From Brevundimonas viscosa (GTDB taxonomy: Bacteria > Pseudomonadota > Alphaproteobacteria > Caulobacterales > Caulobacteraceae), in assembly GCF_900116065.1 (NCBI RefSeq), contig NZ_FOZV01000009.1, positions 43,896-107,895 on the forward strand: a stretch of 64,000 bases of DNA, in the 5' to 3' direction. Position numbers and translations under genes: made by a program. A model generated the notes under the pieces. The model was not told where the DNA came from. It saw only the letters and a program-made list of their open reading frames with translations, and ran no database searches. This document shows, in pieces, positions 55,619 through 63,834 of the stretch. Each line of letters begins with the position of its first letter. Within the stretch, counting starts at the first letter, position 1.

Positions 55619-56542
55619 TTGGAAGTCGCAATCGATTTTTACCTCATCTCGATCCGTCGGAAGCGGAAGCGCGGCTTGAAGCTTCTTCCGTTCCACGACT
55701 TCGATGGCAAAGGCACCTCCGGTGTCGCCGAACTCGCCAAATCTCTAATCCCAATGGTGAAGGGGAACTACAAGGGGATTCCGGAAAAGACGATTACGGT
55801 CAAAAACCTGAAGACGGACAAGGTCGGGTTCATCGGCACCTTCGAACAGGGTGCCTACGGCCGAGAGGGCGACGTAATCGACGTTACAACAGGCAATTCC
55901 GTACTTAAGAAGAAGAAGCATCACGCCGAAAAGATACCGTATTACTTTCGTGTTTACGTTCCGCTTGGGGCGGACAAGGGTTATCTTATTACACAACGTC
56001 TTGGCTTGAGCGGCGTAAGCGGAAACCTAAAAAGCATCTTTCGCGAGTATTTCGAGAATGCTCACCCGGAATACATTGTCGATATCCGCTCCCTAGCGCC
56101 AGACTTCATCGTTAAGCGCTTTATTAAGGGCGGAGAGCCGCGCTCCGTGACGTTTATAAAGCACTCCATACCCCCCGATTACGCGGACGTAGTATCAGGC
56201 AAGTCCGTTCAGTCCGAAGGAAGCATTGAAGTAACTTACAAGTCGAAAGAGAAAGGCTTCTTTCGAAAGAAGGAGGTCGCCAACGCAATCACATCAACCC
56301 AAGGTATCAAGTCCGTTTACGCATTCGATGACTTTGAACCCGACGATGTCAAGATGACGGTCGATGTCAACGGCAAGCTCCGCACAATCAGCTTACAAAA
56401 TCAGCGGAACGTTAGATCATCCTTCGACATCACTGATGATGTGAAGCTTGCCTCTTCTGGATACCCGGCACGCGCAGACGTAGACGCACAGACCGTCATA
56501 CTTATAAAGGAGCTGGCAAATGCTACCGGCATCAAGATATGA
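55619..56542 (+). CDS. Unknown soluble protein of a two-gene accessory module
   Basis: A 307-residue protein with no signal peptide or membrane helix. It has many beta-rich stretches and basic patches (SVLKKKKHHAEKIPYYFRVY near residue 95, GYLITQRLGLSGVSG near 122, RSVTFIKHSIPPDY near 175, YKSKEKGFFRKKEV near 210). The DNA is much AT-richer than the chromosome, with ATA, TTA and AGA codons, a sign of recent transfer. The stop overlaps the ATG of the next gene (ATGA). I do not recognise the family; a DUF4747-like or other defence-associated assignment was considered but could not be checked. Start is as given by the frame; a shorter one is possible. Confidence 0.6.
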   Translation: MEVAIDFYLISIRRKRKRGLKLLPFHDFDGKGTSGVAELAKSLIPMVKGNYKGIPEKTITVKNLKTDKVGFIGTFEQGAYGREGDVIDVTTGNSVLKKKKHHAEKIPYYFRVYVPLGADKGYLITQRLGLSGVSGNLKSIFREYFENAHPEYIVDIRSLAPDFIVKRFIKGGEPRSVTFIKHSIPPDYADVVSGKSVQSEGSIEVTYKSKEKGFFRKKEVANAITSTQGIKSVYAFDDFEPDDVKMTVDVNGKLRTISLQNQRNVRSSFDITDDVKLASSGYPARADVDAQTVILIKELANATGIKI

Positions 56543-57051
56543 CGACCAAGATTGATCTGCGCGATGTGTTTATTGAGCACGTCGCCACATTGCGTGATGA
56601 GTCTACCGGCAAGGCATCAAAGCTCGACCTATTCGTCTTCTTCGTTCTTCCCGTCATTATAGGCGGAGGCCTGATGATTTACAGCGAGAACGGCTTTGAC
56701 TCTACATCAGTCGGAATCTGGATTGGCGCGCTGTCTATTATGGCCGGGCTGATGGTTAACGTTCTGGTTCTGCTATACGCGGTTAAGGCCGTAGGGCCAG
56801 GAGAGGCGGAGGTTGAAAAACAGATCACGCTAATAAAGCAGGTCAACGCAAACCTACTTTTTGCCGTACTCATCTCCATAACAGCTATCGTACTTCTATG
56901 CATTGCTCCGCTATTCGACGATTTACTGGAGAGACTGGTCAGCGGCGTAATAATTGCGCTTCTTGTGAACTTTACCTTCACTCTGCTTATGACTCTCAAG
57001 CGACTGAAGGTTCTCGTGGGGCTCCGATTCAAGGATGGATCGGCGGGATAA
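56539..57051 (+). CDS. Four-helix membrane protein of the two-gene module
   Basis: A 170-residue protein with four clear helices: LFVFFVLPVIIGGGLMIYS (about 31-49), VGIWIGALSIMAGLMVNVLVL (about 58-78), LLFAVLISITAIVLLCIAPL (about 106-125) and LVSGVIIALLVNFTFTLLM (about 133-151). A cytoplasmic N-terminal part of about 28 residues and a charged loop (GPGEAEVEKQITLIKQV) join them. It is translationally coupled to the soluble protein and shares its low GC. Soluble-plus-membrane pairs are common in abortive-infection systems; that role is inferred. Confidence 0.65.
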   Translation: MTTKIDLRDVFIEHVATLRDESTGKASKLDLFVFFVLPVIIGGGLMIYSENGFDSTSVGIWIGALSIMAGLMVNVLVLLYAVKAVGPGEAEVEKQITLIKQVNANLLFAVLISITAIVLLCIAPLFDDLLERLVSGVIIALLVNFTFTLLMTLKRLKVLVGLRFKDGSAG

Positions 57052-57128
57052 GGTAAAAGCCCTGCTATAGACGCCTCACTCCCCCCCTTGGCTCCGTGGA
57101 GGAAGGGTGAGGATCAACAGGGGTGGGT

Positions 57129-57713
57129 CTAACCCTTGGAAAGACGTCGTTCGATCCTTTGGATTGCCGAACGCGTCACGCCGAATTCCCTTGCAAGGGC
57201 TCCGAGCGAACCGCCAGCTAGTCGCTTGGCGAATACCTCTATTTGTTGTGCTTCAGTAAGGGCGGCCGGTCGTCCCAACTTAGTCCCGTTCGCTCTTGCG
57301 CGCTGAAGCCCTGATTGCGTGCGCTCGATGAGCAAGTCTCGCTCGAACTCTGCCACCGCGGCGATTACGCTCATGGTCATCTTGCCCGCAGGACTAGTTA
57401 GGTCGACTCCGCCGAGCGCAAGGCAGTGGACCCTCACTCCAGACACAGACAGCCGCTCGACTGTCGCCCGCACATCCATGGCATTGCGGCCGAGGCGGTC
57501 CAGTTTGGTCACAAGCAACACGTCGCCCGGCTCAAGCCGATCAAGCAGGCGGGCGAACTGAGGACGTTCACTGGCCGCGACGGAGCCCGAGATTGTCTCA
57601 GTAATGATCCGGTGGTCCGCCAGTTCGAACCCGGCAGCCCTCAACTCTGCCACCTGATTATCGGTGGTCTGGTCCGCGGTGCTGACGCGGCAATAGGCAA
57701 ACGTACGGCTCAC
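57129..57713 (-). CDS. Serine recombinase (resolvase/invertase)
   Basis: A 194-residue small serine recombinase. [16 protein letters not shown] has the catalytic Ser near residue 11, [18 protein letters not shown] carries the conserved Arg cluster, [16 protein letters not shown] starts the long helix, and the C-terminal HTH is [20 protein letters not shown]. Similar proteins act as Tn3-type resolvases or DNA invertases. A possible recombination site lies just upstream. Confidence 0.92.
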   Translation of the reverse strand: MSRTFAYCRVSTADQTTDNQVAELRAAGFELADHRIITETISGSVAASERPQFARLLDRLEPGDVLLVTKLDRLGRNAMDVRATVERLSVSGVRVHCLALGGVDLTSPAGKMTMSVIAAVAEFERDLLIERTQSGLQRARANGTKLGRPAALTEAQQIEVFAKRLAGGSLGALAREFGVTRSAIQRIERRLSKG

Positions 57714-57723
57714 AATCCCCCTC

Positions 57724-57761
57724 CTGTATCGAAACTCAGGTTCGGAATTGTAGCTGTATCG
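57724..57761. repeat. Direct repeat upstream of the recombinase
   Basis: CTGTATCG occurs at 57724-57731 and 57754-57761, 30 bp apart, followed by AAAC and TAAT. They lie immediately before the recombinase start in AT-rich DNA and could be subsites of its target. Confidence 0.35.
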
Positions 57762-57836
57762 TAATTGCCTGCAAGCTAGTTTTCGCTACGGGCTGCGGTG
57801 GTGAATCGAAAACGGTCAATTCCGATGCAGAAGCGA

Positions 57837-58805
57837 TCAGCGCTCGAAAATCTCGGGGAACTCATCGAACAACTCCGCGCCGGTTCCGTCGAAGGGCCTA
57901 AAGTCATCAAACCTATGCGCGATCCGTTGCACGGCCTGCTGTCGCATACCCTTAGTAGTGCAATAGACGGGGCACGAAACTGTCGCGTTTCCGAAGACCT
58001 TATCGACGTTAGTTTCAGCGAATCCGAATCCTATGCTGACTATCTGCTCTGCGTGGCGAGAAATGTCGTAGAGCCGACGAAGTTCATCGTGCGTCATCGG
58101 CTCCGTGAACGTGCGGATAGCTTGTCCACACGCTTCGAGTCTTACTGCCGAGCCGAATGGCACCTTGCAATCTGACTCATGAACTCCATCGCCTAGTGAG
58201 CCAAAGACATGATGGATATGAATCCTCGAGAGAGCCTTTGCCGCATCGCTTGGCGGTAAACCTACGACGTACCTAAGGTAGGCGTAAAAGTATTTCTCGA
58301 TGCACCGATCATAGTTGAAGGTGACGAATGAGACGGATGTAAGCGCATCCACAAACCGGTCAGCGCTGGGGACTCCGATGGTCGTTCGGACCAAGCGTGC
58401 TAGCCAAGTGTCTCTGCATCGCCAAAGACCTGCTCTCGCCGCCTCCCTGTCGTGATTATCGAAGGCAAGCGGCGACTCGGCCTCTGCTGACAAAATAGCA
58501 TTGGCTATGGCCATCTTGCCGATTTCGACAATCGGTCTCTGATGACCTCTCTGGCCAAGGATATCGTCAATCGTCGAAGCGCCGATAAGCCCATCTCGCA
58601 GAGCCAAAGCCGCGCCAACGTCCTCTTGGGCCAGCCCACGCCCAACTCTCCGTGCCAGCGCTCCGCGGAGTGCTCCGTCGTCCCTGTGGTGTGGGCCGAA
58701 GCTCTCATCCAGTTGGGCATAGATGAGCTCAGCGAGACCGCGCCCGAGAGGCAGACCGAAGTCCGCGCTCGCTCCAGCCCCGACAATGATCGTCGTTTGC
58801 TTCAT
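57837..58805 (-). CDS. SIR2-like NAD-binding protein, putative defence effector
   Basis: A 322-residue protein. TIIVGAGASADFGLPLGRGL at the N-terminus is the NAD-binding loop of SIR2-like domains, SFVTFNYDRCIEKYFY (about 157) and IHHVFGSLGD (about 195) supply the conserved Asn/Asp and catalytic His, and IVSIGFGFAETN (about 252) completes the fold. Standalone SIR2-like proteins of this size occur in defence islands, where they deplete NAD+ on infection. No partner is adjacent except the recombinase and the MucR-type gene. A longer antisense frame at 57798-58175 is a shadow. Confidence 0.78.
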   Translation of the reverse strand: MKQTTIIVGAGASADFGLPLGRGLAELIYAQLDESFGPHHRDDGALRGALARRVGRGLAQEDVGAALALRDGLIGASTIDDILGQRGHQRPIVEIGKMAIANAILSAEAESPLAFDNHDREAARAGLWRCRDTWLARLVRTTIGVPSADRFVDALTSVSFVTFNYDRCIEKYFYAYLRYVVGLPPSDAAKALSRIHIHHVFGSLGDGVHESDCKVPFGSAVRLEACGQAIRTFTEPMTHDELRRLYDISRHAEQIVSIGFGFAETNVDKVFGNATVSCPVYCTTKGMRQQAVQRIAHRFDDFRPFDGTGAELFDEFPEIFER

Positions 58806-58810
58806 CAGGG

Positions 58811-59260
58811 TTAGCGAGACTTGGGCTTAGCGGAGACCTTCGCCCTCCGTCCCTTTTGGCCAAGCCCTAGATTCTTGGCCATCTGGCTCCGAGCGGCGCT
58901 GTAGTTCGGGGCTACCATCGGATAATCCGCCGGCAGCCCATGCTTCTCACGGTACTCAACGGGGCTGAGCCCTCTTACCGTCAGGTGTCGCTTCAGCGTC
59001 TTGTAGGGCCGACCATCTTCAAAGCTGATCAGGGTATCCGGCGTGATCGACTTTCGGATTTCGGCCTTGGTTTTAGGCGTGATGGATTCTGCAGGCTCCT
59101 GTTCCGTCTGAGCGGTGGTCAAGGGGCTGAGCGTAGCGAACGTGTCTCGGATCAGCTTCTGAAAGTCTTCAGGGTCGAGCCGAACGTTCGTATTGGACAC
59201 ATAGGCAGCCGCAAGTTCGACCGTCATCCCGCGAAGTTCGTTCAGTTCGTCCTCAGCCAT
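58811..59260 (-). CDS. MucR/Ros family regulator lacking zinc ligands
   Basis: A 149-residue protein with the MucR core SFEDGRPYKTLKRHLTVRGLSPVEYREKHG and LPADYPMVAPNYSAARSQMAKNLGLG. The usual Cys-x2-Cys is absent (Ser-Phe at the first position) and the second His of the finger is missing, so it belongs to the zinc-free subgroup. Such regulators bind AT-rich DNA and can silence acquired genes. ATG 59260 follows GGAGAGAG. A basic C-terminal tail (KGRRAKVSAKPKSR) is an addition. Confidence 0.88.
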   Translation of the reverse strand: MAEDELNELRGMTVELAAAYVSNTNVRLDPEDFQKLIRDTFATLSPLTTAQTEQEPAESITPKTKAEIRKSITPDTLISFEDGRPYKTLKRHLTVRGLSPVEYREKHGLPADYPMVAPNYSAARSQMAKNLGLGQKGRRAKVSAKPKSR

Positions 59261-59331
59261 ATCTCTCTCCAAGACTCACCAGCACCCGACCGTGCCCCTA
59301 GTCTTTGGGAGGATCAATGGCTGTTGAACTT

Positions 59332-59487
59332 CAGCAATCTCACCCGCCACCACCTTTCCCCGAGAGAGCTATAAGTCGCCACAGAATGCAGCCTCCCGTG
59401 AGGGACGTTGCAAACGTTGCACTGGCTTGCCCCCTCCAGGCAGAAGCGGCCATGCTGAATGTCGCCTCAGGCTGGCAAGCAGAAGCC
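59332..59487. repeat. Duplicated regulatory or coding relic, copy 1
   Basis: About 155 bp, roughly 70-80% identical by eye to 61592-61746. It lies 72 bp upstream of the mucR start. The core has the inverted repeat TGCAA-ACG-TTGCA at 59409-59421. On the minus strand a 34-codon frame (MAASAWRGQASATFATSLTG onward, ending GKGGGG) stops at 59340, and its protein is also similar to that of copy 2. The rest of the 281-bp gap shows no gene. Confidence 0.65.
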
Positions 59488-59541
59488 CGGTCGCTTCATC
59501 GAGACAGGGCCAACTCTTCGACTTTCAGCGCGCTCTGATCC

Positions 59542-60135
59542 TCAATCCGCGTGAGGGTCGAACCATCGCCGGATAAGGCGCATCTGGGCCTGCCAGATTG
59601 CCTCGTCGTCCTTACCGCCCCCGAGACCCAGACTCCGAGCAAGCTTGTAGAAGCCTTCGCTGGGGCGGCCCGAAGATTTGAGAACAACTAGCGCGGATAT
59701 GAGAAAACCTTCCCTTTCAAAACTTTCTTTGCTTAGACCGTCAAGAGCCGCGCCAATTAGCCGGCGGTCGTGCGGATTGCTACTCGAAAGGCCGACGCCC
59801 TCCATGACCTTCTTGTACTCAATGGAGTGTGGCCCATTGTGCCAAATGATGTCGCGCAGAGGCTCTTTTAGATCGTCGATCCGGGCACTTCGCGCTTCGA
59901 GCGCCTCTCTAATAGACGCGAGGGTCACCCCTTTTACCTTGTGATCGCCACAGGCGACAACGATTTCCGCCAGCTTCCCTTGTCGGACGTGCGCCCGCAC
60001 CGTTGTCTGCTCGTAGCCGAGAGCATCGGCAGCAATCGAGATTGGGACGAGAATGGACTTGGCTGCCCGCTCATCGAACCTTCCGAGCTCGACATACTCT
60101 TCCGCCGACCAGTTCTGCGCTTTTCGATCACCCAC
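59542..60135 (-). CDS. Hypothetical protein with possible N-terminal HTH
   Basis: A 197-residue protein. VPISIAADALGYEQTTVRAHVRQGKLAEI near residue 30 resembles a helix-turn-helix of the excisionase/MerR-like kind that reads a site and then binds. The rest (LKEPLRDIIWHNGPHSIEYK, LISALVVLKSSGRPSEGFYK, IWQAQMRLIRRWFDPHAD) has no known match. It may be a regulator or a mobile-element protein. No adjacent partner. Confidence 0.55.
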   Translation of the reverse strand: MGDRKAQNWSAEEYVELGRFDERAAKSILVPISIAADALGYEQTTVRAHVRQGKLAEIVVACGDHKVKGVTLASIREALEARSARIDDLKEPLRDIIWHNGPHSIEYKKVMEGVGLSSSNPHDRRLIGAALDGLSKESFEREGFLISALVVLKSSGRPSEGFYKLARSLGLGGGKDDEAIWQAQMRLIRRWFDPHAD

Positions 60136-60204
60136 AGAAGCCTCCCTTTACGTTATATCGATATGGATATCACGATTGTGCGTATCTCGCAAGCGAAGAC
60201 TGAT

Positions 60205-60501
60205 TCATGCCCTAGGTTTGCCTCGCGCCCCTAAGGAGAACCGAACCGACGCATTCCTTGGAAGCGCCCGAAACTCGACGAACCCGGAGCAGCCTAGCCG
60301 CCTGCATGGCGCCGTTCGATCCCACAGGCTGAAGTCGCTGCCCTTCTCGCGCTCGATCCGCTCAAGGTTGGCCTGCATCTTCAGCCCGCAGGATGTGCAG
60401 ACGGTGATCACATCCCATCGCTCCGCGCGCATCCATCGGACGGTTGGGCAGGCGGTTCGCCAGTCTGAGATTGTGTAACGATCCGGATTCCGTCGGCCCA
60501 T
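60205..60501 (-). CDS. Small zinc-ribbon-like protein
   Basis: A 98-residue protein with VCTSCGLKM (C-x2-C) near residue 35 and PCRRLGCSGF (C-x4-C) near 66, a probable zinc ribbon. The surrounding sequence is basic and aromatic. It starts two bases before the stop of the next upstream gene, so the two may be an operon. Function unknown. Confidence 0.6.
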   Translation of the reverse strand: MGRRNPDRYTISDWRTACPTVRWMRAERWDVITVCTSCGLKMQANLERIEREKGSDFSLWDRTAPCRRLGCSGFVEFRALPRNASVRFSLGARGKPRA

Positions 60502-60502
60502 G

Positions 60503-60778
60503 TCAGGCGGCAGGCAGGCTCTGTCGCAGCTTGCCTAGCTCAATCTCTGCACAAAGGCGCTGGACGATGCCCGGCTCGGCACGCTCGATTTCCCGAAGCA
60601 GGGAGCCAAGCCCGGCCCGTCCGTCTGCGCTCCTGAGGTCCACACCTTTGAGCACCTTTGCGAGCCCTTCGGCATCGCACACAGTCTGATCCATCACGGT
60701 CGCTCCAACTCTGAGCCAACCGACCCGGAAGCGATCTAGGAGACCGCCAGAGCGCGCAGCAAGAGAAATGTTCCGCAT
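60503..60778 (-). CDS. Small hypothetical protein
   Basis: A 91-residue helical protein: GLAKVLKGVDLRSADGRAGL and LLREIERAEPGIVQRLCAEI. The start is uncertain: ATG 60694 (MDQTVC) would remove a non-conserved, basic N-terminus. It is close to both neighbours on the same strand. No family recognised. Confidence 0.5.
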   Translation of the reverse strand: MRNISLAARSGGLLDRFRVGWLRVGATVMDQTVCDAEGLAKVLKGVDLRSADGRAGLGSLLREIERAEPGIVQRLCAEIELGKLRQSLPAA

Positions 60779-60805
60779 TCGTTCTGCCGCTGTGGATGAG
60801 CCCTG

Positions 60806-61534
60806 TTATTCGGCCCCATCCTTCTTCGCACCCCTCGCCACCACCTTGAGGGAGCCGTCTGGCAGGGGTCTTTGCAGGGACTTCGCCTCCTCCCAAGGGG
60901 CGCGTAGCCATGTCTCACGCTCCTCCTCGGTGGTGAGGATCACAGGCATGGCCTTGGGGTGAAACTCAGCCACCTCAGCGTTGGCGTCGGTGGTCAGGAA
61001 GGCGAAGAGATCGCAGACCTCCCAACCCTTGCTGATCTTGCGGACGCAGCCCCATTCCCGCGTCCAGACACCGGCGAAGAAGGCCAACGGTCGATCCTCG
61101 CCAAGGGCAAACCACACAGGCGCAGGACCGCGGTTCACTTGGTCGGGCTCGCTGAAGGCGCTGAAGGGTACGAGACACCTGGCCTCCGGCTTGAGATAGG
61201 GCTTCCAGTGGGCGCTGTTGGTGTTCCGGACATTGGTGGTCCCGCCATCCGGCTCCATCCGCAGGAGTTCGTCAAAGTCGACTTCCTTGCCTTTCGCCCT
61301 CAGTTTGTCTGCCCGCTTCACGGCAGCGTCGAAGATCGCCTTCTTCGAACTCGGCATGCCCCAACGCGCCATCCGAAGCTCACGCGATCCGTCCTCAGTC
61401 AGGCGGATGATCGGAGCGGGGTAGTCAGGGAAGATTCCCGGCAAGGGTGGGAAGTTGCCGACCTCCGGCGTCATGGCATCGACCATCTGCCGAATGCCGG
61501 CTTGGTGTTTGGAGAGGCTGTAGAGGTTGCACAT
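60806..61534 (-). CDS. SRAP domain protein (YedK/HMCES-like)
   Basis: A 242-residue SOS-response-associated protein. Cys2 of MCNLYSL is the catalytic residue that forms a DNA-protein crosslink at abasic sites in single-stranded [33 protein letters not shown] carries the Asn and Glu, and the catalytic His falls in [10 protein letters not shown]. Length is usual. Such genes are frequent on mobile elements. Methionine 1 must be removed for activity, so the start is fixed at 61534. Confidence 0.92.
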   Translation of the reverse strand: MCNLYSLSKHQAGIRQMVDAMTPEVGNFPPLPGIFPDYPAPIIRLTEDGSRELRMARWGMPSSKKAIFDAAVKRADKLRAKGKEVDFDELLRMEPDGGTTNVRNTNSAHWKPYLKPEARCLVPFSAFSEPDQVNRGPAPVWFALGEDRPLAFFAGVWTREWGCVRKISKGWEVCDLFAFLTTDANAEVAEFHPKAMPVILTTEEERETWLRAPWEEAKSLQRPLPDGSLKVVARGAKKDGAE

Positions 61535-61591
61535 GAGCGGCAGCGTCTCACGGCTCCGCTACGATTGGGAGCCCGGTGGTTTGACGAGTTC

Positions 61592-61746
61592 CAGCAATCT
61601 TACCTGCCGCCCCCTTTCCCTGAGGAAGCTAGAACGCGCCACAAAATCCTTCCTCGCGTGAGGGCCGTTGCAAGCGTTGCACTGGCTTGGGCTCCTCGGC
61701 CGGAAGCCGACGTGCTGAGTGTCACCTGAGGGTGGACAGCGGAAGT
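61592..61746. repeat. Duplicated regulatory or coding relic, copy 2; otherwise gene-free 350-bp gap
   Basis: This is the second copy, 58 bp upstream of the SRAP gene start, in a 350-bp gap (61535-61884). It contains TGCAA-GCG-TTGCA at 61669-61681. The matching minus-strand frame ends GKGGGR with a stop at 61600 and runs upstream towards 61884, with no start codon like that of copy 1. Nothing else is visible in the gap. Confidence 0.65.
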
Positions 61747-61884
61747 TCCATCGCCTGCCAGACATCTCCAGCGTTGTGTTAAACGCCCGACATTAAGAGA
61801 AAACCAGACCTTAGCACTTCGCAGTTCAGATGAGCGGCGACGAAGGAGTTCAACTCGTTGGCCGCCACGAACACACCATTCCAA

Positions 61885-63123
61885 ATGCTGGCGAAGTTCG
61901 TCCGAACTCTGCTCTGGGCGGATGAGGGCACGATTGCGCTTAAGTTCGCCTTGGTCGGCCCCGCAATCATCATGCTGGGCGCGGGTGGCATGGACCTAAT
62001 GGCGGTGAACTCCGCCAAGGGACGCCTGCAGGCCATCGCCGACGCCGCCGCGCTCGTTGCCGCGCCCTCCCTTTCGCTGGCGAGCGATGGCTCGACGGCC
62101 CGGGAGCGCGCCGATGCTTTTGTCAAAGGGCAGATTTCTGAATGGGGCGATGCGCCGTCCTACGAGGCGACCTACGAGGTTCTCGACCGGGGCGGTCAGC
62201 GGGCGATCCGCGTTCTGATCGAGGCGAACCGCCCTTCCTTCTTCGCAAACCTGCTGCCGCCGGGCGGATGGGATTTCATCGCGGATGCGACGGCCTCCAC
62301 GGCCGGGCTGGTGCCGTTGTGTGTGCTGGTCACGGGTTCCTCCGGCTCGAAACTCCTCAACATCAAGGATTCGGGGCGGATGAACGCGCCCGCCTGCATG
62401 GTTCACTCGAACCGTGACATCGACGTGGAAGGGGGCGGCATCTCTGCCGCTGCGACACAGGCGGTGACGACGGCGCGCGGCTTCATCAGCCCGGCCGGCA
62501 ACAATGGCGCCGCGCCTATCGAGGATCCGTTCACCTCCCTCGATCTGGATTTGTCCAAAAAGGCCGACTGCACGCCGGCCGAGAAAGGAAAGCCGCTCAA
62601 GGTCTCGAGCGGCACCCACTACATCCCTCCGGGCAAGCACTGCGCGGGGATCGACGCCTCTGGCACGGCGCGGCTTATCCTTGACTCGGGCGAGCACTTC
62701 TTTCTGGGCGGCCACCTGACGGTCAAGGAGGACGCTCGTCTTGAGGGGTCGGACGTTGTCCTGTTCTTCGACAAAGCCTCCAAGTTCGACTTCAAGGACC
62801 GCGCCCTCATACGCCTCGACGGGAGGAAAGAGGGACCATATGCGGGGATCGTCATGGGGGGCACCCGGGACAACACGCAGGACTTCATCATCTCCGCGGA
62901 CCACGTCGACAGCCTTCTTGGCGTGATCTACGTCCCCTCCGCCCAGCTCATCGTGGAGGGCAAGTCCGATGTTGCGCGCGACAGCGCCTGGACCGTCATC
63001 GTCGCCCGGTCCGTGCAGCTGAAGGGCTCGCCCTCGCTGTTCATCAATGCCAACTACGACGCCAGCGATGTGCCGGTGCCGGCCGGGGTCGGACCACGGG
63101 GCGGTGCTCGTTTGATTCAGTAG
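61885..63123 (+). CDS. Tad-like secreted protein with beta-helix-like C-terminus
   Basis: A protein of about 412 residues. The N-terminus has the TadE/TadG form: ADEGTIALKFALVGPAIIML then GMDLMAVNSAKGRLQAIADA. Unlike the protein at 12070 there is no von Willebrand A domain. The C-terminal half has repeated beta-strand turns (GTHYIPPGKHCAGID, LILDSGEHFFLGGHLTV, VVLFFDKASKFDFKD, GVIYVPSAQLIVEG), suggesting a beta-helix-like surface domain. There is no clear ribosome site; ATG 61885 is chosen, with TTG 61858 as alternative. Confidence 0.7.
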   Translation: MLAKFVRTLLWADEGTIALKFALVGPAIIMLGAGGMDLMAVNSAKGRLQAIADAAALVAAPSLSLASDGSTARERADAFVKGQISEWGDAPSYEATYEVLDRGGQRAIRVLIEANRPSFFANLLPPGGWDFIADATASTAGLVPLCVLVTGSSGSKLLNIKDSGRMNAPACMVHSNRDIDVEGGGISAAATQAVTTARGFISPAGNNGAAPIEDPFTSLDLDLSKKADCTPAEKGKPLKVSSGTHYIPPGKHCAGIDASGTARLILDSGEHFFLGGHLTVKEDARLEGSDVVLFFDKASKFDFKDRALIRLDGRKEGPYAGIVMGGTRDNTQDFIISADHVDSLLGVIYVPSAQLIVEGKSDVARDSAWTVIVARSVQLKGSPSLFINANYDASDVPVPAGVGPRGGARLIQ

Positions 63124-63210
63124 GAGTGACGGAGGGATTGTCCGCAACGGGTCGGAAGCTCCCTTTGGCCGTATTGCCGTAAGCAGACCCTTGAAGAGCG
63201 GACGTAGGCC

Positions 63211-63756
63211 TTAGCGAACGCAGACCTCATTCCAAGCGGTAGCGAAATCGGGGACCTGACTTTCCAGCCACGTGAACTCCGCGGTGCCCGCAGAGATGAA
63301 GTGCTCGTACCCGCTGTAGCCACCGGCGCGGCTCTTAGCGTTCACCTCCCCGCAAACAGCCTTTGTTCCGCTCGGCTGCAGAACAACGTTCACGTTCCGA
63401 AAGCGGGCGGAGCCGGGGTCGACCAGCTTGTCCTTCACTCGAGACATGGCGGAGCCCATGACAGCCGCATCGGAATAGGCTGGGTCGCGAGGCCGATCAC
63501 GAGCATCGCCCTCAGCGAGAAGCGCCTGTACTTCAGCGCCCTCCCGCATGACAGTGGCAACACCCTTCGCTGCGCCTACACCTGCAGCGTACAGACCCCA
63601 CAGCACCAGCGCCAACACGCCTAGGCAGCCTACGCCTGCAACGTACATCTCCGTCTTCGCTTGGAGCTTCTGGCTCTTGTCGAGGCGCGACAGTCGGGGG
63701 GCGAACTCAGCTTCAGGAGTTGCCTCCGCCTCCGGCTCGATCCTCCCCTCCGTCAT
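63211..63756 (-). CDS. Hypothetical single-pass membrane protein
   Basis: A 181-residue protein: an acidic, Pro-containing cytoplasmic N-terminus, one helix (MYVAGVGCLGVLALVLWGLY) and an exported C-terminal domain with SARFRNVNVVLQPSGTKAVCGEVNAK. The motif DPGSARFRN followed by CGEVNAK resembles small periplasmic domains of unknown function. GGGAGGG lies before ATG 63756. It is divergent from an XRE gene across a palindrome. Confidence 0.65.
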   Translation of the reverse strand: MTEGRIEPEAEATPEAEFAPRLSRLDKSQKLQAKTEMYVAGVGCLGVLALVLWGLYAAGVGAAKGVATVMREGAEVQALLAEGDARDRPRDPAYSDAAVMGSAMSRVKDKLVDPGSARFRNVNVVLQPSGTKAVCGEVNAKSRAGGYSGYEHFISAGTAEFTWLESQVPDFATAWNEVCVR

Positions 63757-63768
63757 GCAACCCTCCCG

Positions 63769-63787
63769 ATATCCCAATCTGGGATAT
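63769..63787. promoter_or_regulatory. Perfect palindrome, probable XRE operator
   Basis: ATATCCCA and TGGGATAT form a perfect 8-bp inverted repeat with spacer ATC. It lies between divergent starts at 63756 and 63835 and is likely bound by the XRE protein next to it. Confidence 0.6.
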
Positions 63788-63834
63788 TCCATTTCGGGTT
63801 CTACCGGAAGCGTCGTTCTTCGAAGGCGGCGCAG

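Noticed and set aside
55619..57051. Identification of the pair as the Kiwa system
   Set aside because: The gene order is reversed and no KwaB (DUF4868) or KwaA signature could be recognised; only the soluble-plus-membrane layout is similar.
57798..58175. Plus-strand frame opposite the SIR2-like gene
   Set aside because: It has no ribosome site, lies fully antisense to a protein with clear motifs, and shows no family features.
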